Below, in pieces: positions 46,290 to 57,805 of a stretch of 64,000 bases of DNA. This stretch comes from Pseudopyrenochaeta lycopersici. Its lineage: Eukaryota; Ascomycota; Dothideomycetes; Pleosporales; Pseudopyrenochaetaceae. A model generated the notes under the pieces. It was not told the origin of the DNA. It saw nothing but the letters and a program-made list of their open reading frames with translations, and did no database searches. Both the position numbers and the translations under genes were made by a program. How positions within the stretch are numbered: the first letter of the stretch is position 1; the number at the start of each line of letters is the position of its first letter. Location: NCBI GenBank assembly GCA_003313425.1, contig NHZP01000028.1, positions 620,001-684,000 on the forward strand, in the 5' to 3' direction.

Positions 46290-47660
46290 CAACTGAACAA
46301 GCTCACTGCGCTGATTCTGGGAGTACCTCTAACGTCCACCTAGCCCCCCGCGCAGCCGCGCAAAGGAGCTTGTCATGACGGCAGAGTCTCCCTCCTCCCA
46401 GCACACAGGGTCCCCAGACCCTGAGATCCCTCAGCAGTTTTATACACGCGCCCCAAGACGGCCCCAGAAGGACGTGCATCCACCATGCACCCTTTCTGAG
46501 CAGCCAGAACCCCGGTGGGGGCGCTCCCAAACCTCGAGTCTCTGATGCTGTCCTACGCCACATTACCGAGACACAGAAATTTGCCCAGCTCTGGAACACC
46601 ATTGCTACTGCCTTTGCAGCAGCTGTAGACCAACATGCAGAGAGCTACACTAACCCGCAAGAAGTCAAGATTGCAGAGGAGCTGCAGCAGAAAGTCATAC
46701 GGGCGCTGACCTCCCTCTCCCCAAGCAGCTCTTCTCCAAGCTCCCGCTGGAGCAGCGACACCAGTCACAGCAACCCCAGGAGCCAAGAGTCAGGACGCCG
46801 CTCTTGGGCGGACGTAGCCAGAGACCCCCAGATCTCAGATAGGGGTGGCAGCCGGCCCCTGATCCCTGCTAGGTCTCGTTCTAGCCCGCCGGCTAAGCCA
46901 AAAGAAGACAGTCGAATCTTCATAACCATCTCTAACCCGGCAATGCGACTGCAACAACCCTCACCCTTTGCAGTAAGGCAGGCAATATGCAAGAGCATAG
47001 GAGGAATCACCCTTAAAGACATACCTACCGCATCACCAATCAACACAGGCTGGGCGATTACCCCAGCAAATCAGAAAATTCGGGATCAACTTCTAATTCA
47101 AGAAAACCAGGAAGTTCTAGTAAGAGCCCTAGACGGAGACGCGGTGAGGATCCCAGAACGCTGGATCAACTACGCAGTACAAGGAGTACCCAGCTCTTTC
47201 CGGACCCTGGACGGCACAGAACTACCCACTACTATCCAGCTAGTGGGGGAAGAGGTCTGCTCACAAACAGGCAAGCAGCCAGTCAGCTGCAGGACCTCAC
47301 GGCATGGGGCGAATCAGAAGGGCCTCACTACCTGGATTGTTTCATACAAGGAGCCAGTCCGCTCGTTCCAGCTCTTTGGCATCAGCCAATTTTCAAAGGA
47401 AATCCACAAGCATCCAACCATACAGCGACATAACCCAGGCTGCCAGGGCTACTGCAACGCGGCCCGCTGTACCCGAGTAGCCCGCTGTGCACACTGCGGT
47501 GACCGCACGGATAGACACCAAGGACAGTACGGGGACAGTTGCCCCCACAAAGCTACGTTGTGCCAATTGTCATGGCCCTCATCCAGCTAGTCACACCAAC
47601 TGCCCTGCAGCCCCTCGCCGGGTCAACGGACACATCACTAAGCCCACCAGAGATGTCAAC
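46290..47660 (+). pseudogene. LINE ORF1 fragment (Tad-like)
   Basis: Gag-like ORF1 of a non-LTR element. A start ATG is at 46376; the frame shifts near 46530 and continues with a helical region (ITETQKFAQLWNTIATAF), the SWADVA motif, and the long stretch ending at 47590. Zinc knuckles follow (CTRVARCAHCGDRTDRH..., then CANCHGPHPASHTNC in the shifted frame). It ends near 47660 where hAT-4 begins; no ORF2 follows. It may be a different copy from the LINE at 45088. Confidence 0.75.
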
Positions 47661-50480
47661 AATCAAGCCGATCAAGCCCTCGTTGTCGGCTTGGCTTGAG
47701 GCTTGATTTGGAATCGTTAGGCTTGACTTGTTTGACTTGATTGCCTAGATGAAGCTGGCTTGGCTTGAAGCTTGATCGATGGCTTGATTGTTTATTGTTG
47801 TAGAGATCGCTCGGCTATACTAATTACTCGGCCTCCTGACCCCAATAGCACAACTTGTATATAGCGTCTATCTCAGTGTCAGTTATTCTTGCTGTAGCAA
47901 CGCTGCTGCCTTGATCAAAGCCAGCCTTATACCACCGCCTTATACACTGAATAGCAGCTAGTAACTGGGGTGAGATCTTCCGCCTTCGGGGCTCAAGCAG
48001 GTCGCCAAGCTCGCTGAACATACGCTCACACTCGCAGCTCGACGCTGGGATAGAGATGACGTCGATAGCCATCTTAGAGAGATTAGGGTAGCGATCGCGC
48101 AAGCTTACCCAGTATTTAATTAGGAAGTTTGCGGCATCACTACCCTTCTCAACCCTTGGCTCGGACCTCTTCCACCTATCAAACTCAACCATCTCGCTGT
48201 CCTCAGCAGCCGCGCTAGCCTCAGGATCGATGAGGGCTTCGATAGCCTCGTCGATATCGTTGGTAACAACCTTTGGCCGCCTCACTAGGCGTGGTGAGCG
48301 GTTGTATTCAGCCCAAAGCGCGCGGAACGCGCAGTTGTTAGCGTCCAGCCACTCAGGCTTGTCAGCCCAGGCAACGTCGCAGTAAGTTTTATAGCGCGGA
48401 TGGAGTATCGTTGCCGCGTAGTACGCTGGTGAGAGGTCGAGTTTATTGTAGTAATCGCTAGCCTTCGCCCAGGCAGCGCGAAGGTTGATCGCGAGATGGT
48501 CCTCAGGCGCGTCGTCGTGCGCATTATAGTCGACTGCCTCATACACCTTAACGCGCTGCTCGTAGTAAGTAAGTATAAACTTAAAGACTAGGATAACCTC
48601 AGCAATAGCGCCATAACAGTCACTTTTACTGCGACCTTTAAGGCGCTTTGTTACTAACTTTAGCGGCTTTAGTACGTCTATGTACTCAGTAACTACCGCC
48701 CAATCGGCGGCTGTTAGCCCGTCTAATCGCATCTAGGGCGCTGCCTCCGGCAGCTTGTTGCCGCGACTTATCGCGTACGTGTCCTTATCTCGCACGCGGC
48801 GTATATGGTGGTTAGCGTAGGCGTTAACTGCTGGCTGCAGTTCCACGGCGCGCTCAAAGACAGAGTAGTACGAGTTCCAGCGCGTGACAACTGGCTTAAT
48901 CGGCTCAAGTATCCTGTGTTGATCTGTGGGCAGCTCAGCGTTAGCGAGGCGCTGAAAGTTTTCAAAAAGCTCATGTTGTTGCGGCGTTTTGATGTAGTTA
49001 ATGACGCTAAGAAGCACGCCTAGAGGCCCATCCTCGCGCCATTTGCGCATTAACTCGCTCTCAGCAGCAAGCTCACCGCTATCGTTGTCGTACGCGTCGT
49101 CGTTGTTACCCCAGAGTAGCGTCTGACCGATGAGGTTGAGGATGTGAGGGCCGCAACGGAGGCGGCGATGGGGAGCGATGAAGCCCATCTGCTGCGCGAG
49201 CTTGAGGGCGGCAGCCTTGTTGTTAGTAGCGTTGTCAAGCATAAAGCAGCCAACTGTACGCGGATTTATGCCGAACTGCTGCAGCATTTTGCTAACCACT
49301 TTAGCAATCTTCTCGCCAGTGTGAGCGCCTGTCAGCTGCGGCAGCGCGATAGGTACGTCTACAAGGTCACCAACGCTGTTAACGTAGTGAGCAACAACGC
49401 CTAAGAAGCCACGCTTGCCGCCTTTAGTCGTCCAGCTATCAAAGCTGATGTGGACCTTGCTTATTGATCGCGACAGCTTAACGACAACCTGCGGTTGTAT
49501 AAAGTCGAAACGGCGCATCACAAAGCGGGAAACACTCGCATGGGAGGTCCATAATGCCGCTACTGCCTCTGGATTTGCAGCTTCAAGCAGCCGTCGAAAC
49601 GCGGGCGACTCAAACTCAGAAATTGGATGGTTGTTCTCGACGAGCCATGCGACAGCAGCATGTCGAAAATCCTGAATGCTAAAGCCGGCAAGCTCGTTGG
49701 CAACGTCTTGGGATACCTTGACTTTGCCGGCCTTGAAGACAGCGCGCAGCCCGCTCTTACCTGCCTTCGTCGCAGCGTGCGCTTTGCCAGGAGCTGCGTA
49801 ACGATGGCCGCGTTTATTCTGCTCTAAATGGCGCGCTGAGGTTGACGTCGATAGCGTTGTTTCGTATATGCCGCCGCCACCAGCGTTGATAATCTTGTGC
49901 TCATGACAATAGCGACAGACAAAGAAGGTGCGGTCTGGGTCCTTAATGAGCGCAACGCGAAAGCCGTAGAGGTATACCCAGCTCTTTTTCTGCCTCTGTG
50001 TAGCCAACGGCTTACAGTATTGAGGCAAACGCGACTAATTAATCCCCTCAAAGTCGTCTGCAAAGCGCTCATCAAAGCCCTTACTACTATTATTATTATC
50101 TTCTGACGTAGCTACTGTTGCAGCCTTGCTGCCCTCAATAGACGCGACGATCGCGACGTTAGGCTGAGACTCGGGCAACTGCGACTCAAAGGTGGGTGGC
50201 TCAGTGACCTGAGACGCGGCAATCGTCAGTGCTTTGCGCGGCGATAGACGCTAAGATAGTTGCTGGGTCGTATTGACATCGACAGGCTGGGACTCGATGC
50301 TATAAGCAGCGACCCTTGGGCGCTTGTTCGGGACAGCAGCGCTGTTACGGGGACGTTTAGGGGCTTTGTTAAGCGGCATAGCAATAGGGGCGTAAAAAAA
50401 CACCAAGTAATCGTCTATATAGGCAAAGGTGACATTATAGGTAGATGACGCGTAAGATGGACGCGTAAAGTAGCTTCAGG
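47660..50480 (-). mobile_element. hAT transposon 4 (hAT-4), ends unresolved
   Basis: hAT element of the same family as the 20463 relic. The left subterminal region (47660-47810) is dense in GGCTTGA/CTTGATTG repeats. The right side is cut close to the pogo element at 50487. TIRs and an 8-bp duplication were not found, so ends are approximate. Confidence 0.7.
47824..50379 (-). pseudogene. hAT transposase 4 with three TAG codons
   Basis: One uninterrupted frame of 852 codons from ATG 50379 to the stop at 47824, except for TAG at about 50251-50253, 50035-50037 and 48733-48735. It contains a BED-like finger (FFVCRYCHEHK), HISFDSWTTKGGKRGFLGV, HRRLRCGPHILNLIGQ and the C-terminal hAT domain (YPNLSKMAIDVISIPASSCECE). 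All three stops are TAG, which CAG or TGG codons give by C-to-T or G-to-A transitions in CpA/TpG context, as RIP would do. Confidence 0.88.
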
Positions 50481-50567
50481 TAGGTAACGTGTTTCACCAC
50501 TCGGCGGCGCACACCACTCAGTGGCGCGCCCCTACCAAAAAAGACGCGTCTTTCAACACAACTCACA

Positions 50568-52193
50568 ATGTCGCCCACCCACAACGCTCTGCAGCTCCAA
50601 AAAGAAGGTAGACTAGATCTATCGAAGCGCGCCATTCAAAATCACCAGGTTCCGAGTATTCGAAAAGCAGCACAACTATACAATGTCCCCGCGACTAGCC
50701 TTCGGCGTCGCCTCAAGGACATAGCACCAATCGCGCAGTCAAATAGCAAAAAGTGAAAACTACAGCCTATAGAGGAGCACTCCCTAGTAGAGTGGATACT
50801 AGAGCTTGACAGACGAGGATTTCCGCCGCAGATCATCGACGTACGACGGATGGCGGATACTTTACTAGCAAAACGCGGCCAGAATCCTGCACCACAGCCT
50901 ACCGGCAAGAACTGGGCCACACGCTTTATCAATACTCAGCCAGCGCTTCAGACAAAATGGAATCGCAAATTCCATTCACAGCGTGCTAGATGTGAGGATC
51001 CTGTCGTAATTAGCGCGTGGTTTAAACGTGTAGAGGAGACGCGTCTGAAATACGGTATCCTAGACGAAGACACCTACAATTTCGACGAAACAGGATTTGC
51101 TATGGGTGTCGCAGCGACGTCAAAAGTTGTTACTAGCTCTGATACAATCGGTCGAGCAGTTGTTATACACCCGGGTAATCGCGAGTGGGTTACTGTGATT
51201 GAGGGAGTCAACGCTACTGGATGGACGATTCCGCCTTTTATCATCCTCGCAGGCAAGCTCCATCAAGCAGCCTGGTATCGTCATCTACCTACCGACTGGA
51301 TGCTAGCGCTCAGTAACAATGGCTGGACGAATGATCGACTAGGTTTAGACTGGGTACAGCATTTCGATAGGCATACAAAAGCTTGTACGAAGGGAGCCTA
51401 CCGATTGCTGATACTAGACGGCCATAGCAGCCATGCTACACCGGAATTTGACAACTTCTGCACAGAAAATAAAATTATTACGCTCTGTATGCCGTCTCAT
51501 ACGTCACATCTACTCCAGCTGCTTGATGTAGGCTGTTTCTCTCTGCTGAAGCGCGCGTACGGACATGAGGTGCAAGAGCTCGCCAGATTCGGCCTCCTTC
51601 ATATTGATAAGGAAGACTTTCTATCAATCTACGTTCAAATTCACAACACAGCCTTTACAGAGCAGATAATTAAAAGCGGATTTGAAGCTACAGGCCTTAT
51701 ACCAGCCGACCCGCAGCGTGTTCTATCGTCGCTCACGGTCATCAATACGACGACGACGCCGTCCCCCCCATTGACACCTCACAGAGAGACCTGGACATCA
51801 GAAACACCTCATACAGTTGCTCAGCTCGAGAAGCACGCTCGCCGATATGATGATATCCTCAAGCGCGGGTCGCAGAGTCCTACTACCATTATTAAACAGG
51901 TCTTTAAAGCTTGCTATTTATCCATGAACAAGGAGACTATAGCAACGTATGAAGTTACTCAGTATCGGGCTGCAAATCAACGTCGCAGACAGAAGGATCA
52001 GAACCGACGTATGTATATTGCTCAGGGAGGAGCTCTACAGGCAGAGGAGGGCCAGCGCCTAGCTGCAATGGTTGAAAATAGGGAGCGGGAGCTAGAGGAA
52101 AGATTCAGTGATCCTGCTCGCCGGCGAGCACCACCAACGTGCTCGAAGTGCCATATTGAAGGCCATAAACGGAATCAGTGTACCAGTGTCTAA
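50568..52193 (+). pseudogene. Pogo transposase 2 with one TGA
   Basis: A 542-codon frame from ATG 50568 to 52193, broken only by TGA at 50754-50756. An N-terminal psq-type helix-turn-helix (SIRKAAQLYNVPATSLRRRL), a CENP-B-like region (QPTGKNWATRFINTQP), and a DDE_1 domain with catalytic Asp in YNFDETGF (about residue 172), LLILDGHSSH (about 283) and LLQLLDVGCF (about 319). The C terminus ends in a zinc knuckle (CSKCHIEGHKRNQC). Apart from the TGA it looks complete. Confidence 0.9.
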
Positions 52194-52292
52194 GAAAGCT
52201 CTCCATAGAATTTCAGCTTATTTTATTCTGTTGTTGTGGTGCAATCGTGCAAAAATGCGCTTTGACTTTGGTGGGGCGCGCCACTGAGTGGT

Positions 52293-53424
52293 TGATTGAT
52301 TGATTGATTTTATCCTACTCGGTTTCAGCCGCGTTTTCTCCGCAGCTATGCCCGGTTGGCTAACTTGGCTAACAGCCGACGCGGCACACGTTCGTCCGTG
52401 CCGCCCCACGTCACTCCTGAAAACAAGAGCCAGCTGTTCCCAGAGGTCGGCCGTCGTCTGGCTTCTATCTACGACTATGTACATTTCGTCTTAAAAAGTG
52501 ACGTATTTTGCCTGTGTTTCTGTTCTTTAGATTGTTGTTCCCTATGTGTATGCCGTGGTTGAAGCCTTGTGTTTGTAGCTTTGGTTCAAGGCTCGTAGAG
52601 GCGTGTTGCCTCATGTGTTGCGACCGCAATACCTTCAGTCTCCCCCTAGCGTTCAGCTTTCGTGTGTGCTAGCTTGCCCCCGTGCCCCCGAGGCATAGAA
52701 TGTGTTCTCTCGTTCTCGATGCTCCTGGTGTTTTGATGCCGTCCACTAGGTTCCTATGTAGCTGTGTTTTGTGGTGTGACCTGCCACTGAGCGCAGCAGC
52801 AGCAGCTTTCTGCCGTGATACAGCTCGGTGAGATCGATGCTCCGCTCGTGCGTACCGTCAGGCTTACTGAACATGAGAGCTCTCGCGCGTTTCTCCTCAG
52901 ACCTTGTCAGGTGTGTCGAAGGGGCACCACTCCTTCGACACTAGGTTGGGGCGACAGTGGACAAGGCTGTCTGATGATCTGTAGTATTGTTTGGCATTGA
53001 TAGTAACATGCCGATTGTCTGTGAGTTGACTCGCGCGAGAGGTTATGCTGTTCGGCCTAAAGGCTCGTCGATGTGGGACGTTGCAGACATTGTCGGCTGG
53101 TGACGGGCTGACCAGGAGCCCGTCGGTGACTGTTGTGTGATTGTTGTGCTCTATGGGTGTCTGTGCTCCGTCATCGTGTCTCGCGTCGCTGTATCATGGC
53201 TAGGTGGCTGCTGTTCCGCTCGATGGGCGTGTCATATTGAGTAGCTTGCTCATGAATTTTGTTCGTCTGTGCCTGCCAGGGCCACAACGGCGGCTCTACA
53301 GGTACCAAATCGACGCTGGGGGACGCGCGATGGCCTGCAGAGACCGTTGCAGCCACTGGCAGATGTGCTTCAACGCGTTTGTGATGGTAATTCCAAAAAT
53401 TGATTTCTCGCTGTGTGTCGTGTT
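52293..53424 (-). mobile_element. Unidentified retroposon with (ATCA)n tail, inserted in the pogo-2 TIR
   Basis: 1,132-bp insertion flanked by a 16-bp duplication CGCGCCACTGAGTGGT (52277-52292 and 53425-53440). On the minus strand it ends in tandem ATCA units next to the duplication, as non-LTR elements do. No reverse transcriptase or RNase H coding was recognised. It could be the 3' untranslated part of a LINE or a non-autonomous SINE-like element. Confidence 0.75.
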
Positions 53425-53468
53425 CGCGCCACTGAGTGGTGTGCGCCGCCGAGTGGTGAAACACGTTA

Positions 53469-54392
53469 ATGACGCTAATTAGTCATGTAGACAAGGTCAC
53501 ATGACCATTGCCTTCATCGCCCATCTTGACACATTTGATCGAGGAAGCGGGCGGTATCGACTCCTTTCTTGTGCAAGAAGGCTATGAGAGTGAATTTGGC
53601 CTCTTAAAACGCTCCAGGACGCCAACACTCGAGGCCCAGATATCTCGTGATGAAGCCGAGAGATCTCAGATTCGTGATAGTGAAAAGTACTAATCTTACA
53701 CCCACCGGGCACGTGAACAGGCGTCATTGGTGGTCCGAATATCGTGGCTTAGTCATGAGCGCAAGACGAATTAATCCTAAGCGAACGTAATTTACCACAC
53801 ACTGCATTTCCCGCTTAGTGGGTGGACGAAAAGTTGGTGGTCCGAATCAATTCCCGTGCCCTGGGCTCACAGATCGCAATGAGTCAAATCAGGATGGGCA
53901 GGTTTCGAGAGTTTCGAGGACCGGGCGCAAAATCGGTCCCCCACGGCGGTTTTAGACTAAAAAAATGACAAGGAACTTCTTAAGGTTCTATTCTATAAGG
54001 CTTCAAGCTTTAATATAAATTTTTTAATCTCTTGTGGGGTAAGACCATTTTAAAATCAGGCACTTGATTTTGGATGGGTGGCCAAGATGCAGAGATGGTC
54101 AAGATGCCGGGAATTACGTTATATCGGTATCGGCGAAATAATTTACCGATGGTCCAGTCATTCCGCGACTGCGCGCAGATCCGCCTTGTCGACTGGTTCA
54201 TATATTTACGCTCTCGCACCACTTTCCCCCTCTACTTCATCAATCCCTGCGCTGCAGCCAGCGGGTTCACCCCCTTTCGCGTTTCGTGCCTATTCCATTC
54301 ATAGAGCGACCCGCAAGCGGTATTATTAGGTGCGTATCGGCTGATTATCCCATTCGTGGTTAGGAATGTACTAACATGTCGTTGCGTGAATT
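53469..54392. other. Intergenic region, no gene recognised
   Basis: About 0.9 kb. A short open frame at 53508-53693 (61 aa, no domain) and two copies of TTGGTGGTCCGAAT-like sequence (near 53727 and 53834) that may be old transposon ends. The region just before 54393 should hold the phosphatase promoter. Confidence 0.4.
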
Positions 54393-56347
54393 GTGGTCTT
54401 CCTTTCCTGGCTGAGTAGGTCTGCCAACTGCGCGAGCGTGTTCCCCCTGGAACCGCCGTGGTGGCTCCACATGGCCTTCTATGGCGTAGAATGGTATTTT
54501 GCGATTGCATCAGCAGTACTAGCTATAGTTATTCGTACTCTTTTGCGATTCATCTTCCCCTCCAAAGCGGCGATGTCGTTTAATTCTCAAACCACGGCCG
54601 TTGTTGGTCATCCAGTTGTCACGGATCTCACCGTGTGCGTCTTTTCTCCGACAGTTCCTCCTTCCACCCCTGCACTGGACCCGTATATGTGGCACCGCAT
54701 TGAGAAAGAGCTCCATCTATATACAGCTCAGCAGAGCGCATGGTTGTATGTAGCGCTAGCCAATGAGGAAGAGCTTGGAGCTGAGGACCTTGTGGTTACG
54801 GATATCAGAGTCGGCGAGCCGCGGCCGAACTCAAGCTCGGATCATTTATGGGAGAGTCGACCTGGCGGAATCTGGGTGCTGAGAAGTAAGTTCTCCGGCA
54901 AGATTGGCCAGGCTGTGACAGAGGTGGACGTTCTCTTTGGTGTGGATGCCGTTGACCCACGACCACAATGGACGCTTACGCCATCACCGCTCCAGCTTCA
55001 CGCTCAGCCAAAGGTAACGGTTGCAAGGCTGAGCGTACTCCGCGGCAGGGCCAAGCCGAGACCAGATGCTCGGGAGGCATTGAGAGTCAACAAGGATGGC
55101 GAATTCAAGATTCTTCAGATCTCTGACACGCACATGGTTACTGGTGTCGGGGTTTGCAAAGATGCTATAGATGCCCATGGGAATCATCTGCCGGAGAGCG
55201 AGGCTGACCCACTTACGGTAAATTTCATTGGAGAGGTCTTGGATGTCGAGAAACCAGACCTTGTGGTTTTTACTGGAGATCAGTTGCACCACGATATCCC
55301 CGACAGCCAATCCGCCCTCTTCAAGGTGGTTGCCCCTATCATCGAGCGTTCAATTCCATTCGCAGCCGTCTTTGGCAATCATGATAGTGAGGGCACCCAC
55401 GCATTGCCACGTGAGTAACTTCTTTCATATGGTACCTAATACACGGGGCTGGCGGTCGATAACACACTCAGAGTGGCCGCACGCTCGCAAATGGTGTAGA
55501 CTGCTTTGCTCTGCAAGATAGTTATGAAGCCCTTTTAGCTGGGTCTTCGCAATAATAGCTGTGCATTCTTGCTGACTGGATTACAGGCACGGCACAGATG
55601 TCGATACTTCAGAATCTGCCCTTTAGCCTCTGCGAGTCAGGCCCAGAGCAAGTCGACGGCATAGGCAACTTCTACCTTCAGGTCCTGGCTCCAGCCCCGT
55701 CACAGCTCCCATTATCGACTTTGTATTTCCTGGATTCGCACGGTCAAATACCGAGCTTGATACACAACCCCGATTATGAACCTATCAAGCAAAGCCAAAT
55801 TGATTGGTTCGAGAACGCTTCCCAAGCGCAACGAAGCGCGCGTCAGAAGGACAATAACGACAACCGCTTTTATCTGTCTTTAGCATTCCTACACATTCCT
55901 CTCCCCGAGTTCCGAGATCGCCATCTTAATATACGCAGTGGCCACCGGAGGGAACCCACCGAGTGCCCTAGCTTCAATTCTCACTTCTATGACGCTTTGG
56001 TCAAGGGAGGCATATCAGCATTAGGCTGCGGGCACGATCACATGAATGACTTTTGCGCTCTGCTGCCACATCAAACGCAGCAAGATGGCAACAAAACCCC
56101 TCAACCTGGCCCTTGGCTGTGCTATGGAGGTGGCAGTGGGTTCGGGGGATATTGTTCGTACGGCAGAAAGCGAATTCACCGACGAACGCGGGTTTGGCAA
56201 CTTGATACAAATACGGGGAGCTTGAAGACTTGGATGCGGGTCGAATATGCCGTGGGTAGAATTGATGAGCTGTTGCTTGTGGAAAGTGGGGCGGTGATTG
56301 ATAGCCCTGGTAAAGAAGATAAAGGCAAACGCTGTGTGGTCAGTTGA
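54393..56347 (+). CDS. Dcr2-like calcineurin-type metallophosphatase
   Basis: Predicted 592-aa protein. Exon 1 is 54393-55410, the intron 55411-55586 (GTGAGT...TTACAG, 176 nt, longer than others here), exon 2 55587-56347. An N-terminal hydrophobic segment (YFAIASAVLAIVIRTLLRFI, near residues 32-51) predicts a membrane anchor. A Dcr2-type upstream domain (LWESRPGGIWVLR) precedes the phosphoesterase domain: ISDTHM (about 243), FTGDQLHHD (about 293), GNHDSEG (about 328) and GCGHDH (about 486), the metal-binding set. In yeast Dcr2 acts on cell-cycle and stress regulators; the role here is inferred only from family. An alternative start is MAFYGVEWY. The gene appears intact. Confidence 0.85.
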
Positions 56348-56437
56348 AGCTGATATCGCTACGTGATGCAGCAATAGGGGAACTGCCAGATAGCAAACAC
56401 CCTTCTTCACACCCGGGTAGGATAGGAATTTCATATA

Positions 56438-57787
56438 CAGTGACCCCGCAAAAGTTTCCGCCACACTAGTCGCGACGCGTTCCCTCACAACATCTCCTTC
56501 TCAACTTTCAAGTATCATAACTATGCCACCACATCGCCAAATTTTACAAGAAATAGACTAAAATACGCGCAGAGGCCCTAATTTAACAGTTCAGCAGCGA
56601 GATCAAATTATTAGGATGCTGCATGGTGGTTCTACAGTTGCTCAAGTTGCTAACGCGTATGGCCGGAGTGAACGCGCTATACGCGACCTCAGGAAGAAAT
56701 ATCACCAAACAGGCACAACTGCAGATAAACCTCGCAGCGGCCAGCCACCTATACTATTGCTTCATCAAAAGAAGATCATCTATCGCAAAGCACGTGCGCA
56801 GCCAAAAATTAAGTACAAAGAGCTAGCTGAAGTGGCAGTGGTTGTGAATCTAGATGGCACCTCTTCGAAGCCGCCTAGCTCTAGCACACTATCCCGATAC
56901 CTTAAAAGACAAGGCCTTACTAAATCTCCTTGTAAAAATCGTCCTAAGCTCCATCGCGGGGATGCGTTAAGGCGCCTTAAGTTCTGCAAGGAGTACTCTC
57001 AATTCCTATAGCATCGGCGCACGCTCAAGTTCTCTAACAAATGCTTAGTTTAGAAGGGCTCAGGGCAAAACTAAGAGTGGGTTTTTCGAAATTTATAAGA
57101 GAAATAGAAGATAATAATGCTCTAAACCTATAGCTGCGGTAAAAAGGTGTTATAAATAGTATAGGGTTTAATATGGTTAGATAAACGTAGGTGTGCCTAG
57201 AGAAGTCCTCTAGTTATAATAGAGCGTAATTTTAATGCTCTAAAGTATAGGTACTCTGCTAAAAGTTACATTAAGGCCTTGGCTAAAGGACTTCTACCAT
57301 CTTGGCGTCGTTCTCAGCTTTTTATGCAGGATAACGCGCGCATACACACAGCTGCAGCGAGGCGTGAGTTCCTGCGCGAGCACCACATCACCACCATCAA
57401 ATGGCCAGCATACTCACCTGATCTCAACCTAATTAAGCACCTCTGGTGGTACCTGAAGAAGCGCATGTACAAATTCTATCTATAATATAACAATTACAGC
57501 TAAGCTATAGAAGAGTGGGATGGCTTTTGCAGTGCATTAAAAGAGTGCTGGCGGCGCATACCAGCCAAGCTCATTAAGCGCCTTATCTTAAGTATGCGAC
57601 AACAAATTGCTGCATGTAAAAAGGCACGAGGATGGCAAATAAAATATTAATCATCTATGCAACTCTTGACCTAAAAAAAAATAATTATATAATATTTTGG
57701 CTGAGATATATGGTGTTGAAGTTTGGTGTACATGTGCTTGAGAGGGTGGCTCGTGCATGCGCGGCGGAAACTTTTGCGGGGTCACTG
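56438..57787 (+). mobile_element. Tc1/mariner-type element 2 with TIRs
   Basis: 1,350-bp element with 25-bp perfect inverted ends (CAGTGACCCCGCAAAAGTTT then CCGCC) at 56438-56462 and 57763-57787, flanked by TA. It sits between the phosphatase gene and the 3' end of the TPR gene. Confidence 0.94.
56523..57650 (+). pseudogene. Tc1-type transposase 2, catalytic residues lost
   Basis: Starts at ATG 56523, with a stop (TAA) after 12 codons, then an open stretch with helix-turn-helix sequence (STVAQVANAYGRSERAIRDL) to 57008. Several stops follow through an AT-rich stretch. The triad is mutated: the first site reads FSNKC instead of SDE, the second is intact (MQDNARIH), the third reads LNLIKHLWW instead of PNPIEHLWW. 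The substitutions are G-to-A changes, as from RIP. A dead copy. Confidence 0.87.
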
Positions 57788-57805
57788 TATGTATCGGAAC
57801 ACATT

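Larger units (their letters stand above)
50487..53466 (+). mobile_element. Pogo/Fot-like element 2 with perfect 42-bp TIRs
   Basis: 2,980-bp element with TA target duplications (50485-50486 and 53467-53468) and perfect 42-bp inverted ends starting ACGTGTTTCACCACTCGGCG (50487-50528 and 53425-53466). The right TIR has been split by a later retroposon at 52293-53424. It carries one transposase gene. Confidence 0.93.

Noticed and set aside
52815..53000. Small plus-strand ORF in the retroposon insertion
   Set aside because: Opposite to the inferred retroposon orientation, 61 aa, and no domain.
43868..53850. Possible shared transposon end TTGGTGG/CCACCAA at 43868-43902 and 53727-53850
   Set aside because: Matches are only about 10 bp, spacing and orientation do not define an element, and no target duplication was found.
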